Of a DNA stretch of 42,603 nt, positions 30,782 to 38,699 are shown piece after piece. Where the stretch lies: NCBI GenBank assembly GCA_017436785.1, contig JAFSCK010000083.1, forward strand, positions 1 to 42,603, read 5' to 3'. The notes under the pieces were generated by a model. It made no database searches. It saw only the letters and a program-made list of their open reading frames with translations, and was not told the DNA's origin. The translations under genes were made by a program, and so were the position numbers. Every line of letters starts with the position of its first letter. Position 1 is the stretch's first letter. Source of the DNA: Oscillospiraceae bacterium (GTDB lineage Bacteria > Bacillota > Clostridia > Oscillospirales > Oscillospiraceae).

Positions 30782-32635
30782 TCAGGGAGTGTGTGCCAAA
30801 GGGACAGAGAGGTATTGCTCCCAGAGGAAGGCTTCCTCCAGCTTGGTCAGACCATAGGCTTCCCGGACACCTTTGCACAGGGCGGTGAGCTTAGCCTGCA
30901 TGGGTTCCGACTGGAATAGGTCCCGGTTCCCGGGAAGCAGGGCGTTTTCCCACACCCGGGCCCGGTCCTCTCTGGGATAGGTCATGGAATAGGTATCGAT
31001 AAAGCAGCGGGTGCCGGGGGCAAGGTAGCTTTCCTTTGCCGCAGGTTCCCCCTTACCGAAGGTGTAGGTAAAGTCGGGAGGATTCAGCGCATTCCACTGG
31101 TCCAGAGCGGTGCTGTCCGTAAGTATGTGGGTCTCCATCACATGAAACAGCTCATGATATAGAGCCTGTGCGGTATAGCGTCCGGTGGTAATGATCACAT
31201 AGGCATCGGTGCCATCCAAATACTGAACACCGGTGGCGGTATCCGGAGAACCTGTGGCGGTGCTGCCGGTGATCTGCCGCACCAACCCGATTTTTACAGA
31301 GGAGAAATGGGCTGCGGTTTGATCCAGCAGGCTCTGGGGATAGGCGGATAGACAGTCGTCCAACTGCTTCAGTGCCTGCAGCAGGATCTGGGGCTGGGGT
31401 TCTGCCTCGAAGGTATAGTCCCAAGGCTGGCAGGAAAGGGCATTTTCTCCCAGCAAAATGGGGAAACCATAGCGTTCTTCCAACCCGGCGGCATAGGCAT
31501 AGCAATCCTCCAGAAGCTCCGGCTGACTGTCAGGGTAGGGGAACAGGCAGCTGGGGCTTTCCTTTGGACGGAAAACGGAGGCTGCGGGATTCCAGCGGTA
31601 CAGTAGATCCTGATCGGTGCTGGGGTCGTAGGTAAGAAGCCACAGGGTACCACCGCTGCCGCTGCATACCTGCTTGGGAAGCTGATGGCTGTCCAATTTC
31701 AGCTCTGCTGCAAGGGTCCCTTGGCTCAGCTCATAGTAATGAAGCAGGACGCTGTCATCTGACTGCAAGGCAGCAGTGAGGGCGGCGTGCAGAGCTGGGA
31801 GAAAGAAGGTATCGGTAGGGGTCTCCTCCGGGAAAAGAGCCTGTGTTTCGCCTTTTGTGTCGCCGCAGAGCAGCAGATACAGCGCACTGATCGGCAGGGA
31901 AGCATAATAACGGCTTCCCTCGGTCAGAATCTGAGGGCCACCTTCCAACCGGGAAAGCTGCCGTCCGTTTTCTGCGGAAAGGAACAGGGTATGGACCTGA
32001 TCCCCATCCTGAACGCGGCACTGGATCACGGTATCCTCCAGAAGCAGAGCGGTGATGGATAGCTGGTCGTAGTCCATTTCTGCCACAGTTCGGTGAATGC
32101 CGGAGGACAATTCCCACGCCTTGATGGCCTGCGGGGTGCAGTAATACAGGGTGCAGCGGTCTTCGGAGAGAATGGGGGTGCACACCGTTGGCTCCGTCAA
32201 CTGGATGCGGCTGAGGATCTTCAGCTCAGGGCTTAATACCAGATATTGCTGCCGGGGGGTATCATAGAAGGCAATGCAGTCATCCCAAGCACGAAAGGAG
32301 GGGTCAGTCGGAGTTAGGGTAAAGTCCAGTGTTTTGGCGGCGGATACAGTCAGCTCTTCGCCGGTCAGCACTGTCAGCGTGGTGCTGCCTTGGCCGGAGA
32401 AAATCAGAATGTTTTCCCCTAAGGCTACGGCTCCTCTGGTTTTTCGGGTGGTGAGGGGGTAGACCTTTAAGTCCTTTCCATACTGTTGGGAAAGGGGATG
32501 CTCCGGGGCATACATGGTTTCGGGGACGGTTTCCACGACTGCAGTGGTGGGAGGAATCGTTTCCATGGGCGGGGGCGTTTCCCGGGCGCAGCCGGACAGC
32601 AGCAGGCAGGTCAGCGCGAGTAAAAGAAATTTCAT
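30782..32635 (-). CDS. Lipoprotein with C-terminal HExxH metallopeptidase-like domain
   Basis: No named family is recognised. The 617-residue protein begins with a lipoprotein signal (LLLSGC, lipid-attached Cys at 16), then a Thr/Pro/Glu-rich linker and a long middle part of strand-rich repeats (about 50-370) that could be a beta-propeller. The C-terminal part contains HELFH at 494-498, a gluzincin-type zinc-binding signature, and further on DTYSMTYPREDRARVWENAL, where acidic residues could give the third ligand. It thus looks like a surface-anchored zinc protease, but activity is inference. A 58-residue cysteine protein gene ends with its stop codon overlapping this start codon (TAATG), so translation is probably coupled. 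Confidence 0.82.
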   Translation of the reverse strand: MKFLLLALTCLLLSGCARETPPPMETIPPTTAVVETVPETMYAPEHPLSQQYGKDLKVYPLTTRKTRGAVALGENILIFSGQGSTTLTVLTGEELTVSAAKTLDFTLTPTDPSFRAWDDCIAFYDTPRQQYLVLSPELKILSRIQLTEPTVCTPILSEDRCTLYYCTPQAIKAWELSSGIHRTVAEMDYDQLSITALLLEDTVIQCRVQDGDQVHTLFLSAENGRQLSRLEGGPQILTEGSRYYASLPISALYLLLCGDTKGETQALFPEETPTDTFFLPALHAALTAALQSDDSVLLHYYELSQGTLAAELKLDSHQLPKQVCSGSGGTLWLLTYDPSTDQDLLYRWNPAASVFRPKESPSCLFPYPDSQPELLEDCYAYAAGLEERYGFPILLGENALSCQPWDYTFEAEPQPQILLQALKQLDDCLSAYPQSLLDQTAAHFSSVKIGLVRQITGSTATGSPDTATGVQYLDGTDAYVIITTGRYTAQALYHELFHVMETHILTDSTALDQWNALNPPDFTYTFGKGEPAAKESYLAPGTRCFIDTYSMTYPREDRARVWENALLPGNRDLFQSEPMQAKLTALCKGVREAYGLTKLEEAFLWEQYLSVPLAHTP

Positions 32636-32811
32636 TACTGTCTCCTTGCAAGGGTATAGTCATCGCCCTGCCGGTAGTAGGGGCAATGCTGGCTTCGGGA
32701 GGTCATGATGCGGTAGACTTCATCCTCGTCCAGATCCATCATGCAATAGTACTCCTCAAATTCTTCATCATAATCATAATGCCAGCAGCTTTCACATTCT
32801 GTCGAATACAT
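32635..32811 (-). CDS. Small acidic four-cysteine protein (DUF6472-like)
   Basis: The gene codes for 58 residues. It reads MYSTECESCWHYDYDEEFEE then YYCMMDLDEDEVYRIM, with QHCPYYRQGDDYTLARRQ at the end. The four cysteines (6, 9, 23, 43) in CxxC...C...CP arrangement fit a zinc-binding mini-domain and match my memory of a small Clostridia family (DUF6472); a search would confirm it. GGAGG lies close before the ATG at 32811. Its TAA overlaps the ATG of the metallopeptidase-like lipoprotein gene by one base. Function is unknown. Confidence 0.82.
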   Translation of the reverse strand: MYSTECESCWHYDYDEEFEEYYCMMDLDEDEVYRIMTSRSQHCPYYRQGDDYTLARRQ

Positions 32812-32849
32812 GGGGAACCTCCAAAAAAGTTTTGAAAATCAATAAAAAA

Positions 32850-32979
32850 TGTCATTGCGAGGAGGCCGCAGGCCGACGTGGAAATCCCCAACAAATTTCC
32901 GGGTAGTATCGTCGTAAGATCCTGCGCGGACGATTGTAGGGGATTGCCACGCCAGTGTGCGCACTGGCTCGCAATGACA
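32850..32979. repeat. Intergenic palindromic element (TGTCATTGCGA family), copy 8
   Basis: Left arm TGTCATTGCGAGGAGGCCGC (GAGGAG type), right arm CACTGGCTCGCAATGACA (ACCAG type). It lies between the DUF1643 gene and the cysteine-protein gene. Confidence 0.88.
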
Positions 32980-32997
32980 GTTGTTTATTAGGGGACG

Positions 32998-33612
32998 TTA
33001 CAGCTTGTCCAGATAGGTTTTTACATCAAAGGGCCGGATCTTTTCATCCTTGCGCAGGTACAGGGGATGGTGGGGATGGCCTTTTTTGGTGATGGCACCG
33101 GCGCAGTACCACTGGGCGCCAAATTCCTCGCCTGCATGGAGCATATCCCGGACACAGTCGGGCAGATATTTCCGTTTTTCAATGACGGCACCCCATGCGG
33201 CCCAGACAGCGGGCTTTTCCGACAGGGACAAAACATAGCGGAAGGCTTCCAGATTTTCCTGATGCAGCAGCAGGTTGCAGCTTTTTTCCATGTCGTCGGG
33301 AGAGGTAGCCCGCTGGGCGTAGACGTTGAACATGATGAAGCTGTCAAAGCCGTTGCCGAGGGCGATCCGCTCCACGGATTTCAGGGTGTTGTCCAGTGCG
33401 TCAGGCTTGGCGGTGGAAGGATTGATACCGATGCAGATCAGGGGATTTTTTCCCCGGGTGCCCAGAATGTAGCGGTATTCGGAGTAGAAATTGGGGGCGT
33501 AGAGCCACTTTTTGATATCATATTCTGGAGAGGGCGTGTTGGCAGCTTCCAGTGCCTTCTGGAAGGTCAGCAGCTCCAGTTCGGCGGTGGTACCGCTGGG
33601 AATGTGGCCCAT
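32998..33612 (-). CDS. DUF1643 domain protein
   Basis: DUF1643 proteins are small soluble proteins of unknown function. The 204-residue product shows the family hallmark ICIGINPSTAKPDALDNTLK and later FNVYAQRATSP and AWGAVIEKR, typical for DUF1643. Start is the ATG at 33612, whose A is shared with the TGA stop of the upstream membrane-protein gene (TGATG), indicating coupled translation. The N terminus MGHIPSGTTAELELLTFQKA precedes the conserved domain. Confidence 0.88.
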   Translation of the reverse strand: MGHIPSGTTAELELLTFQKALEAANTPSPEYDIKKWLYAPNFYSEYRYILGTRGKNPLICIGINPSTAKPDALDNTLKSVERIALGNGFDSFIMFNVYAQRATSPDDMEKSCNLLLHQENLEAFRYVLSLSEKPAVWAAWGAVIEKRKYLPDCVRDMLHAGEEFGAQWYCAGAITKKGHPHHPLYLRKDEKIRPFDVKTYLDKL

Positions 33613-34190
33613 CAGGTTTCCTCCACGGTGGGGAACCAGAGGCTCTGAGAAGGATCATGGAAATTGCAGCTCTGCGGGTCCCGCCCAGTCTGCAGGCACC
33701 AGCCGGCGAAGGCAGTATCCAAGAAAGGATACACACCGTCGAAAGCGGACTGGACACTGACAGCGCTGCCGTCTTTCATATGCAGCTCCACCACAATGTT
33801 GCCGCCCTGAATCAGATACAGCTTCTGGCCTACGATATCCTTATAATAATAGGTAAGGTCCTTCTTGCCGAAGCGGCAGTACAGTAGGCTTTCTCCATCG
33901 TAAAAAATACCGAAGCTTAAGTAGTAGACAGCCAGACAAATGCCCATCAGCACAACGAAGATACCGCCCCAGATGAGAACGGGGCCGTCGGTGATGCCAA
34001 CGCAGATGGCCATGATGCCAAGCACCGTCAGGATCACGCCGAAAATGCCGTAGCGCTTATTGGCCCGGACGGCTCTGCCGCTGCGGTGCTGGGCCTTGCT
34101 GCGGAACAGCTTGGCGAAGGCTTTGTCTACCAGATAACAAATGCCGAAAATGATGGCGGCAATAATCAGAATGGGAAGAAATTGTGCCAT
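33612..34190 (-). CDS. Membrane protein of unknown function
   Basis: No family is recognised. The 192-residue product has an N-terminal helix (about 4-20), a basic segment with KLFRSKAQHRSGRAVRANKR, two more helices (about 49-66 and 71-92), then a soluble part of about 95 residues with strand-like FYDGESLLYCRFGKKDLTYY and YLIQGGNIVVELHM, perhaps a PH-like (bPH) domain. It ends overlapping the start of the DUF1643 gene by one base. AAGGAG lies 12 bases before the ATG, slightly far. Whether both proteins act together is unknown. Confidence 0.78.
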   Translation of the reverse strand: MAQFLPILIIAAIIFGICYLVDKAFAKLFRSKAQHRSGRAVRANKRYGIFGVILTVLGIMAICVGITDGPVLIWGGIFVVLMGICLAVYYLSFGIFYDGESLLYCRFGKKDLTYYYKDIVGQKLYLIQGGNIVVELHMKDGSAVSVQSAFDGVYPFLDTAFAGWCLQTGRDPQSCNFHDPSQSLWFPTVEET

Positions 34191-34289
34191 ATTTTGTATA
34201 ATCTCCTTTTACGTAACCGATGATGAAATCGGCAAGTGTTAATGGCAAAAGATTCGCCAGTAACCGCAGACGATTTGATCAGCGGTTAC

Positions 34290-34823
34290 TTAAGCCCAGA
34301 TCACATGATCCACAGGGATGTCATGCTCCTCCGTTTCCAGATGGGGCAGCAGCTGAAATTCATAACAGAGAGCCAGCGTAGGGTGGTCGGGTTCTGCGGC
34401 AAGGAATTTGTCGTAGAAGCCGCCGCCATAGCCGATGCGGTGGCCCTGCGGGTCAAAGGCCATGCCGGGCATCAGCACCAGTGCGGTAGGGTCGTCGGCC
34501 ACGGGCCCATCGGCAATGGGCTCCGGAATGCCCGCGTAGCCTTTTTCGACCTTGCTCAGGTCCTCCATGAAGATAAACTTCATTTCATCTCCGTAGCATT
34601 TGGGAACAGCCACCCGCTTGCCGTCCTTCAGGGCCTGCTCCAGCATGGGGACGGTCCGGACCTCCTGATTGTAGGGCAGGTAGCCATAGATGGTTTTGGA
34701 ATTTTTGTAAGCCTCAGAGGCAAGGAACTGCTTTCCCAGCGCCTTGCTGCGGGAAACGATCTCCTCCTCGGTCATGGCCCGTTTGCGCTCCCGGATGGAG
34801 CGGCGCAGCTCTTTTTTATCCAT
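34290..34823 (-). CDS. 5-formyltetrahydrofolate cyclo-ligase
   Basis: This enzyme returns 5-formyl-THF to the active folate pool as 5,10-methenyl-THF, using ATP. The 177-residue product is normal for the family: basic N terminus MDKKELRRSIRERKRAM, YLPYNQEVRT, MPGMAFDPQGHRIGYGGGFY (GYGGGFYDK at 131-139) and the helical middle. It overlaps the preceding XRE-regulator gene by eight bases, so the two are cotranscribed. A hairpin-like GTAACCGC/GCGGTTAC follows at 34260-34289 but has no T tract. Confidence 0.94.
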   Translation of the reverse strand: MDKKELRRSIRERKRAMTEEEIVSRSKALGKQFLASEAYKNSKTIYGYLPYNQEVRTVPMLEQALKDGKRVAVPKCYGDEMKFIFMEDLSKVEKGYAGIPEPIADGPVADDPTALVLMPGMAFDPQGHRIGYGGGFYDKFLAAEPDHPTLALCYEFQLLPHLETEEHDIPVDHVIWA

Positions 34824-35481
34824 TTGACTTGTCCTCCTCAGTGCTCTTGGCAGGCCGGAACATCCGGAACCAGAGGAAAATGGCGATCTGACCGGGGATG
34901 CCCAGCAGGAAGATCTTCCAGAAATTGTACTGGAACACAGAAAGCAGCGTCATATAGATGCTCAGCAGGCTGCCCCAGACGATGATGGAAATCAGGACTT
35001 TGTTCCAGCGGAAATCGTGCCATGCAGAACGCAGGCTCAGCAGCACGATGGCATTGGCGGGGATAGCCACGAAAAACAGCAGGCAGCTGTACTTCTCCAG
35101 AAAATCGAAGGAGGACAGCAGCACGAAGGCCAGCAGTGCCACGAACCACACAAGGGTGGAGGACAGGGCAAGGATCACATTTTTATTGGCCTTGCGCTTC
35201 AGCGCTTTTTCCGATACCTGCGTCATGGCCTTTTCCAGCTTGCCGGGATTGCCGGGCAGGGCGTTGGGGTCAGACAGCAGGTCGTTTACCGTGATACCGA
35301 ACAGCTCCGCCAGCTGCATGATGGTCAGCACATCGGGAATGGACTCGCCCCGTTCCCATTTGGAAACCGCCTTGTCGGAATAATTCAGTTTTTCCGCCAA
35401 ACCCGCCTGTGTCAGGCCGGCGTTTTTGCGGTGAGCGGCGATATTTGCACCAATCTGAAATTTCAGCTTCTCGTCGTCCAT
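34816..35481 (-). CDS. XRE-family transcriptional regulator with C-terminal membrane helices
   Basis: The 221-residue protein has an N-terminal helix-turn-helix of the XRE type (about 9-65): NIAAHRKNAGLTQAGLAEKL then SDKAVSKWERGESIPDV. After a linker it has four hydrophobic segments (about 100-195) and a charged C-terminal tail. This layout is common in Clostridia; such proteins may sense membrane state, but the target is unknown. The ATG at 35481 (MDDEKLKF) has GGAGGG seven bases before it, and the upstream in-frame ATG at 35550 is not well placed. Its end overlaps the 5-FTHF cyclo-ligase gene by eight bases. Confidence 0.9.
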   Translation of the reverse strand: MDDEKLKFQIGANIAAHRKNAGLTQAGLAEKLNYSDKAVSKWERGESIPDVLTIMQLAELFGITVNDLLSDPNALPGNPGKLEKAMTQVSEKALKRKANKNVILALSSTLVWFVALLAFVLLSSFDFLEKYSCLLFFVAIPANAIVLLSLRSAWHDFRWNKVLISIIVWGSLLSIYMTLLSVFQYNFWKIFLLGIPGQIAIFLWFRMFRPAKSTEEDKSNG

Positions 35482-35593
35482 GATTTCCCTCCAGCGTATA
35501 ATTAAATACATTTTATCATGGAAAATGTTTTTTTGCAACCACAAACCCACAAAGCCCCAGCAAAGGGAAATGGGTATTTGTCGGCGATATAAT

Positions 35594-35748
35594 GCCTTCC
35601 CCCTCCGGGGGAAGGTGGCACGGCGAAGCCGTGACGGATGAGGGGAAACACGTTTATATCACGAACGCTGTGCGTAATTGTGGCCCTTGTGTCCCCTCAT
35701 CAGTCAAAAATCAAAGATTTTTGCCAGCTTCCCCCAGGGGGGAAGCCT
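35594..35748. repeat. 155-bp palindromic element (CCTTCCCCC family)
   Basis: It begins GCCTTCCCCCTCCGGGGGAA then GGTGGCACGGCGAAGCCGTG, and ends AGCTTCCCCCAGGGGGGAAG then CC. The inner arms carry GACGGATGAGGGG and CCCCTCATCAGTC as inverted repeats. It is a third repeat type in this window, occurring once. The gap 35482-35830 holds this element and the glmM terminator, and no gene. Confidence 0.82.
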
Positions 35749-35790
35749 TATGCGCTCCCATGCCACTGCACAATAAATTACGATTTTCTG

Positions 35791-35825
35791 CAAAACTCCC
35801 GCTGCCCCTTTTGGAGCAGCGGGAG
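35791..35825 (-). terminator. Intrinsic terminator after glmM
   Basis: CTCCCGCTGC pairs with GCAGCGGGAG around CCCCTTTTGGA; on the minus strand TTTTGC follows. It lies six bases beyond the glmM stop. Confidence 0.82.
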
Positions 35826-35830
35826 AAATG

Positions 35831-37216
35831 TTATGCACAGTGTCCTTTTCTGCGGATCGCGGCAATCACATAGTCTACGTATTCTTCGCAGATTTCCTGA
35901 CTTTCGGCTTCCACCATGACCCGAACGACGGGCTCGGTGCCGGATTCCCGGACCAGAATGCGGCCGGAATCGCCCAGCTTGGCGGCAATTTCATTGACGG
36001 CAGATTGCACATCGGGATCTGCCTGTGCGATGGCCTTGTCGGTGACCCGGACATTTTTCAGCACCTGAGGATAGACGGTGAAGCCCTCGCACAGCTGGCT
36101 CAGGGTCTTCTTCCGGGCCTTCATGACCTCCATGATCTTTAAGGAGGTGAGGATGCCGTCGCCGGTGGAGGCGTACTTGGAGAAGATAATGTGGCCGCTC
36201 TGCTCGCCGCCCAGACGGCAGCCGTTTTCCATCATGTATTCGTAAACGTACTTGTCGCCCACCTTGGTCTTGGCGTAATCGATGCCCAGCTCGTCAAAGG
36301 CCTTGTACAGACCGAAATTGGACATAACGGTGGTGACTACGGTGTTCATCAGCAGCTTGCCCCGCTCCTTCATGTACTTGCCGTAGATGTAAAGAATGTG
36401 GTCGCCGGTGATGACGTTGCCCTTTTCGTCCACGCACAGGCAGCGGTCTGCGTCTCCGTCGTAGGCAAAGCCCACATCCAGACCGTTTTCTACCACGAAG
36501 CGCTGCAGCACCTCGATGTGGGTGGAACCGGCGTTCATGTTGATGTTGTAGCCGTCGGGGTCGGCATTGATGACGTAGGTCTTAGCTCCCAGCGCATCGA
36601 AAACGGACTTGGCGATATTCCAAGAGGCACCGTTGGCGCAGTCTAAGCCTACCTTCATACCCTTAAAGGAGTACATACCCAGAGAAATCAGATAGCCAAT
36701 ATAACGGTTACGGCCTGCCACATGGTCTACCGTCCGGCCGATCATATCCCGTTTGGCAAGAGGCAGCTCATCCCACTGCTTGCCGAAGGCTTCCAGCTCA
36801 CCGTCCAGATAAGCTTCTACCAGTGCGATCACGCTTTCATCCATCTTTTCGCCGTAGCCGTTCAGCAGCTTGATGCCGTTGTCATAGTAGGGATTATGGC
36901 TGGCGGAGATCATGATGCCGCAGTCAAAGCCCTCGGTGCGGACTACATAGGCAACGGAAGGAGTGGTGGTAACATGCAGCAGGTAAGCATCCGCACCGGA
37001 GGCCACCAGACCGCCTACCAGAGAGTATTCAAACATATAGCTGGAGCGGCGGGTGTCCTTACCGATGACGATCCGGGCAGGACCATCCGTGCCGCTGCGG
37101 CGCTTCAGCTGGGTATAATACCAGCCCAGAAAACGGCCTACCTTGAAGGCATGGTCAGCTGTCAGATTGCAGTTGGCTTCTCCACGGAAGCCGTCGGTTC
37201 CAAAATATTTGCCCAT
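35831..37216 (-). CDS. glmM: Phosphoglucosamine mutase GlmM
   Basis: GlmM converts glucosamine-6-phosphate to glucosamine-1-phosphate for UDP-GlcNAc and hence peptidoglycan. The 461-residue product has MGKYFGTDGFRGEAN at the start, catalytic serine at S106 in ISASHNPYYDNGIK, metal loop YDGDADRC, sugar-binding GGEQSGH and the phosphate-binding RESGTEPVVRVMVE near the end. AAGGAG lies before the ATG. The upstream gene encodes a left-handed beta-helix protein which may act in the same sugar pathway. In some Firmicutes glmM adjoins cdaA/cdaR; neither is seen in this window. Confidence 0.96.
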   Translation of the reverse strand: MGKYFGTDGFRGEANCNLTADHAFKVGRFLGWYYTQLKRRSGTDGPARIVIGKDTRRSSYMFEYSLVGGLVASGADAYLLHVTTTPSVAYVVRTEGFDCGIMISASHNPYYDNGIKLLNGYGEKMDESVIALVEAYLDGELEAFGKQWDELPLAKRDMIGRTVDHVAGRNRYIGYLISLGMYSFKGMKVGLDCANGASWNIAKSVFDALGAKTYVINADPDGYNINMNAGSTHIEVLQRFVVENGLDVGFAYDGDADRCLCVDEKGNVITGDHILYIYGKYMKERGKLLMNTVVTTVMSNFGLYKAFDELGIDYAKTKVGDKYVYEYMMENGCRLGGEQSGHIIFSKYASTGDGILTSLKIMEVMKARKKTLSQLCEGFTVYPQVLKNVRVTDKAIAQADPDVQSAVNEIAAKLGDSGRILVRESGTEPVVRVMVEAESQEICEEYVDYVIAAIRRKGHCA

Positions 37217-37245
37217 AGGAAATTGCTCCTTTCAGAAAAAACTGA

Positions 37246-37266
37246 CAGTAGGGCGGCTTGCCCTAT
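37246..37266. repeat. Short degenerate palindrome with GTAGGGCGG
   Basis: CAGTAGGGCGGCTTGCCCTA then T, imperfect. Related to the GTAGGGCGGGG family, lies between glmM and the hexapeptide-repeat gene. Confidence 0.45.
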
Positions 37267-37267
37267 A

Positions 37268-37924
37268 TTAGACTTTCTTAACAACGACGCCGCCGGTCTT
37301 CCAGATGCTGTTTTCCGGGACCACACCGCGGACGCAGGAGGTGGGGTAAATGTTGCTGTGCCGTCCCACCACGGTGCCGGGATTCAGCACACTGTTGCAG
37401 CCTACTTCCACGTGATCTCCCAGCATGGCGCCGAATTTTTTCAGCCCGGTCTCAATGCGGACTTCTCCGTCCTTCACGGTGACGAGGGAACTGTCGGATT
37501 TGACATTGGAGGTAACGCTGCCGGCACCCATGTGGGATTTGTAGCCTAAAATGCTGTCGCCTACATAATTAAAATGGGGAACCTGCACATTGTCGAACAG
37601 GATCGCATTTTTCAGCTCCACGGAATTGCCTACCACGCAGTTTTCGCCAACCAGAGCGCTGCCACGGATGAAGGCGCAATGCCGTACCTCTGTACCGGCA
37701 CCGATGATGCAGGGGGCACCAAGGTAGGCCGTGGGGGCGATGGTGGCAGTCTTATGTACCCAAACAGTGGGGGAAACCTCGGTATAGTCCTCTCCCAGCG
37801 CGCTGCCGAGAGACAGGATCAGATCCTGAATGCCCTTCAGTGCTTGCCAAGGATAGTCAAATCCGGAAAGATAGGTCCCGGCGAGAGAATGGTTCAGATC
37901 ATACAGTTCACAGGTTTTATACAT
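37268..37924 (-). CDS. Left-handed beta-helix (hexapeptide repeat) acyltransferase-like protein
   Basis: The 218-residue protein has a short N-terminal helical part (about 1-55; MYKTCELYDLNHSLAGTYLS), then repeated hexapeptide turns (about 60-210) such as YLGAPCIIGAGTEVRHCAFI, CVVGNSVELKNA and CNSVLNPGTVVGR. It resembles the C-terminal acetyltransferase half of GlmU, including HFNYVGDSILG and GHKSHMGAG-like GYKSHMGAG, but lacks the nucleotidyltransferase half. It lies upstream of glmM, so a role in amino-sugar metabolism is likely. The ATG at 37924 has GGGAGGT before it; the in-frame ATG at 37969 does not. Confidence 0.85.
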   Translation of the reverse strand: MYKTCELYDLNHSLAGTYLSGFDYPWQALKGIQDLILSLGSALGEDYTEVSPTVWVHKTATIAPTAYLGAPCIIGAGTEVRHCAFIRGSALVGENCVVGNSVELKNAILFDNVQVPHFNYVGDSILGYKSHMGAGSVTSNVKSDSSLVTVKDGEVRIETGLKKFGAMLGDHVEVGCNSVLNPGTVVGRHSNIYPTSCVRGVVPENSIWKTGGVVVKKV

Positions 37925-38147
37925 AAGATTACCTCCCGTCGGCAGGCTCCTGCCGAAAAATTGACGCAAATACTATACAATGCAAACGGAAAAAAGTCAA
38001 CCGTTCTGGAAGAAAATGTATATAAACGAACTGTAAATTTTGCATTTTCGACGAACAGGGGTCAAAAAACGGAGCCGCGGGTGGCAGCTCCGTGAAAAAG
38101 CATATATCAGCAGCATTTTCCTTTGTAAAAAACAGGGAAAAGGCATA

Positions 38148-38516
38148 TCATACGTTTTTTTGTGCGATCAGTGCGGAGATCTCGCTCAGCATCTCGGGGG
38201 TGATATCCTCCCGGCGAAGCAGTGCGGCAAACAGACCTACGATCTCAGGCTTATGACGGTGAGAGAATATGGTGGTGGCAAAATACTCTTCCCGGGTCAT
38301 GGTAGGGGAAAAGACTCTGCCGTAGGTCTTGCTGCGCTTGACCAGTCCGGCTTCCTGAATAGCACCTTTCTGAAGCAGACCGTTCAGCAGGATGTGAACA
38401 GAACTGTCTTTCCAAGTTTTTTCCTCGGATCGTTCCAACAGATCTGCACGAGATAGGGGCTTATCAGCGCCCCAGAGGACATCCATGATCTCCATTTCAC
38501 TTTTTGTAAGCTCCAC
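38148..38516 (-). CDS. BlaI/MecI/CopY-family repressor
   Basis: Proteins of this family are dimeric winged-helix repressors, classically of beta-lactam resistance or copper genes, often cut by a BlaR1-type protease. The 122-residue product begins VELTKSEMEIMDVLWGADKP and contains the family winged-helix segments KDSSVHILLNGLLQKGAIQ and GRVFSPTMTREEY. I take the GTG at 38516, seven bases after AAGGAGG; the GTG at 38522 is too close to that site. A perfect TTGACA/TATAAT promoter lies upstream. No BlaR1, beta-lactamase or copper gene is in the window, so the target is unknown. Confidence 0.9.
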   Translation of the reverse strand: MELTKSEMEIMDVLWGADKPLSRADLLERSEEKTWKDSSVHILLNGLLQKGAIQEAGLVKRSKTYGRVFSPTMTREEYFATTIFSHRHKPEIVGLFAALLRREDITPEMLSEISALIAQKNV

Positions 38517-38548
38517 GCGCACACCTCCTTGCGTTTTGTTCGTGTTTC

Positions 38549-38577
38549 ATTATACCCCCGTTTACATATTTTGTCAA
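38549..38577 (-). promoter_or_regulatory. Consensus promoter of the BlaI-type gene, with a possible operator half-site
   Basis: On the minus strand TTGACA (38572-38577) and TATAAT (38549-38554) are exactly 17 bases apart. TGTAAACG (38559-38566) lies in the spacer. The same eight bases recur upstream in the perfect palindrome GTAAACGTTTAC at 38624-38635, suggesting an autoregulatory operator. Confidence 0.85.
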
Positions 38578-38623
38578 TTCTGCAATCAGAAAAAAACAAA
38601 AAAACTTTCTGGAATTTCTTAAG

Positions 38624-38635
38624 GTAAACGTTTAC
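38624..38635. promoter_or_regulatory. Perfect 12-bp palindrome, possible operator
   Basis: GTAAACGTTTAC is fully symmetric. It lies 70 bases from the matching CGTTTACA in the promoter spacer of the BlaI-type gene. It could be bound by that protein or by a LacI-family protein; I cannot decide. Confidence 0.45.
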
Positions 38636-38699
38636 AATTCGTGATTCCTCAACATTTCAATTAAAAAAGCAAGGAAAATTTTTCCTTTTTGGGAACAGA

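Noticed and set aside
34260-34289. GTAACCGC/GCGGTTAC hairpin after the 5-FTHF cyclo-ligase gene as a terminator
   Set aside because: The loop is long and there is no T tract in the direction of transcription.
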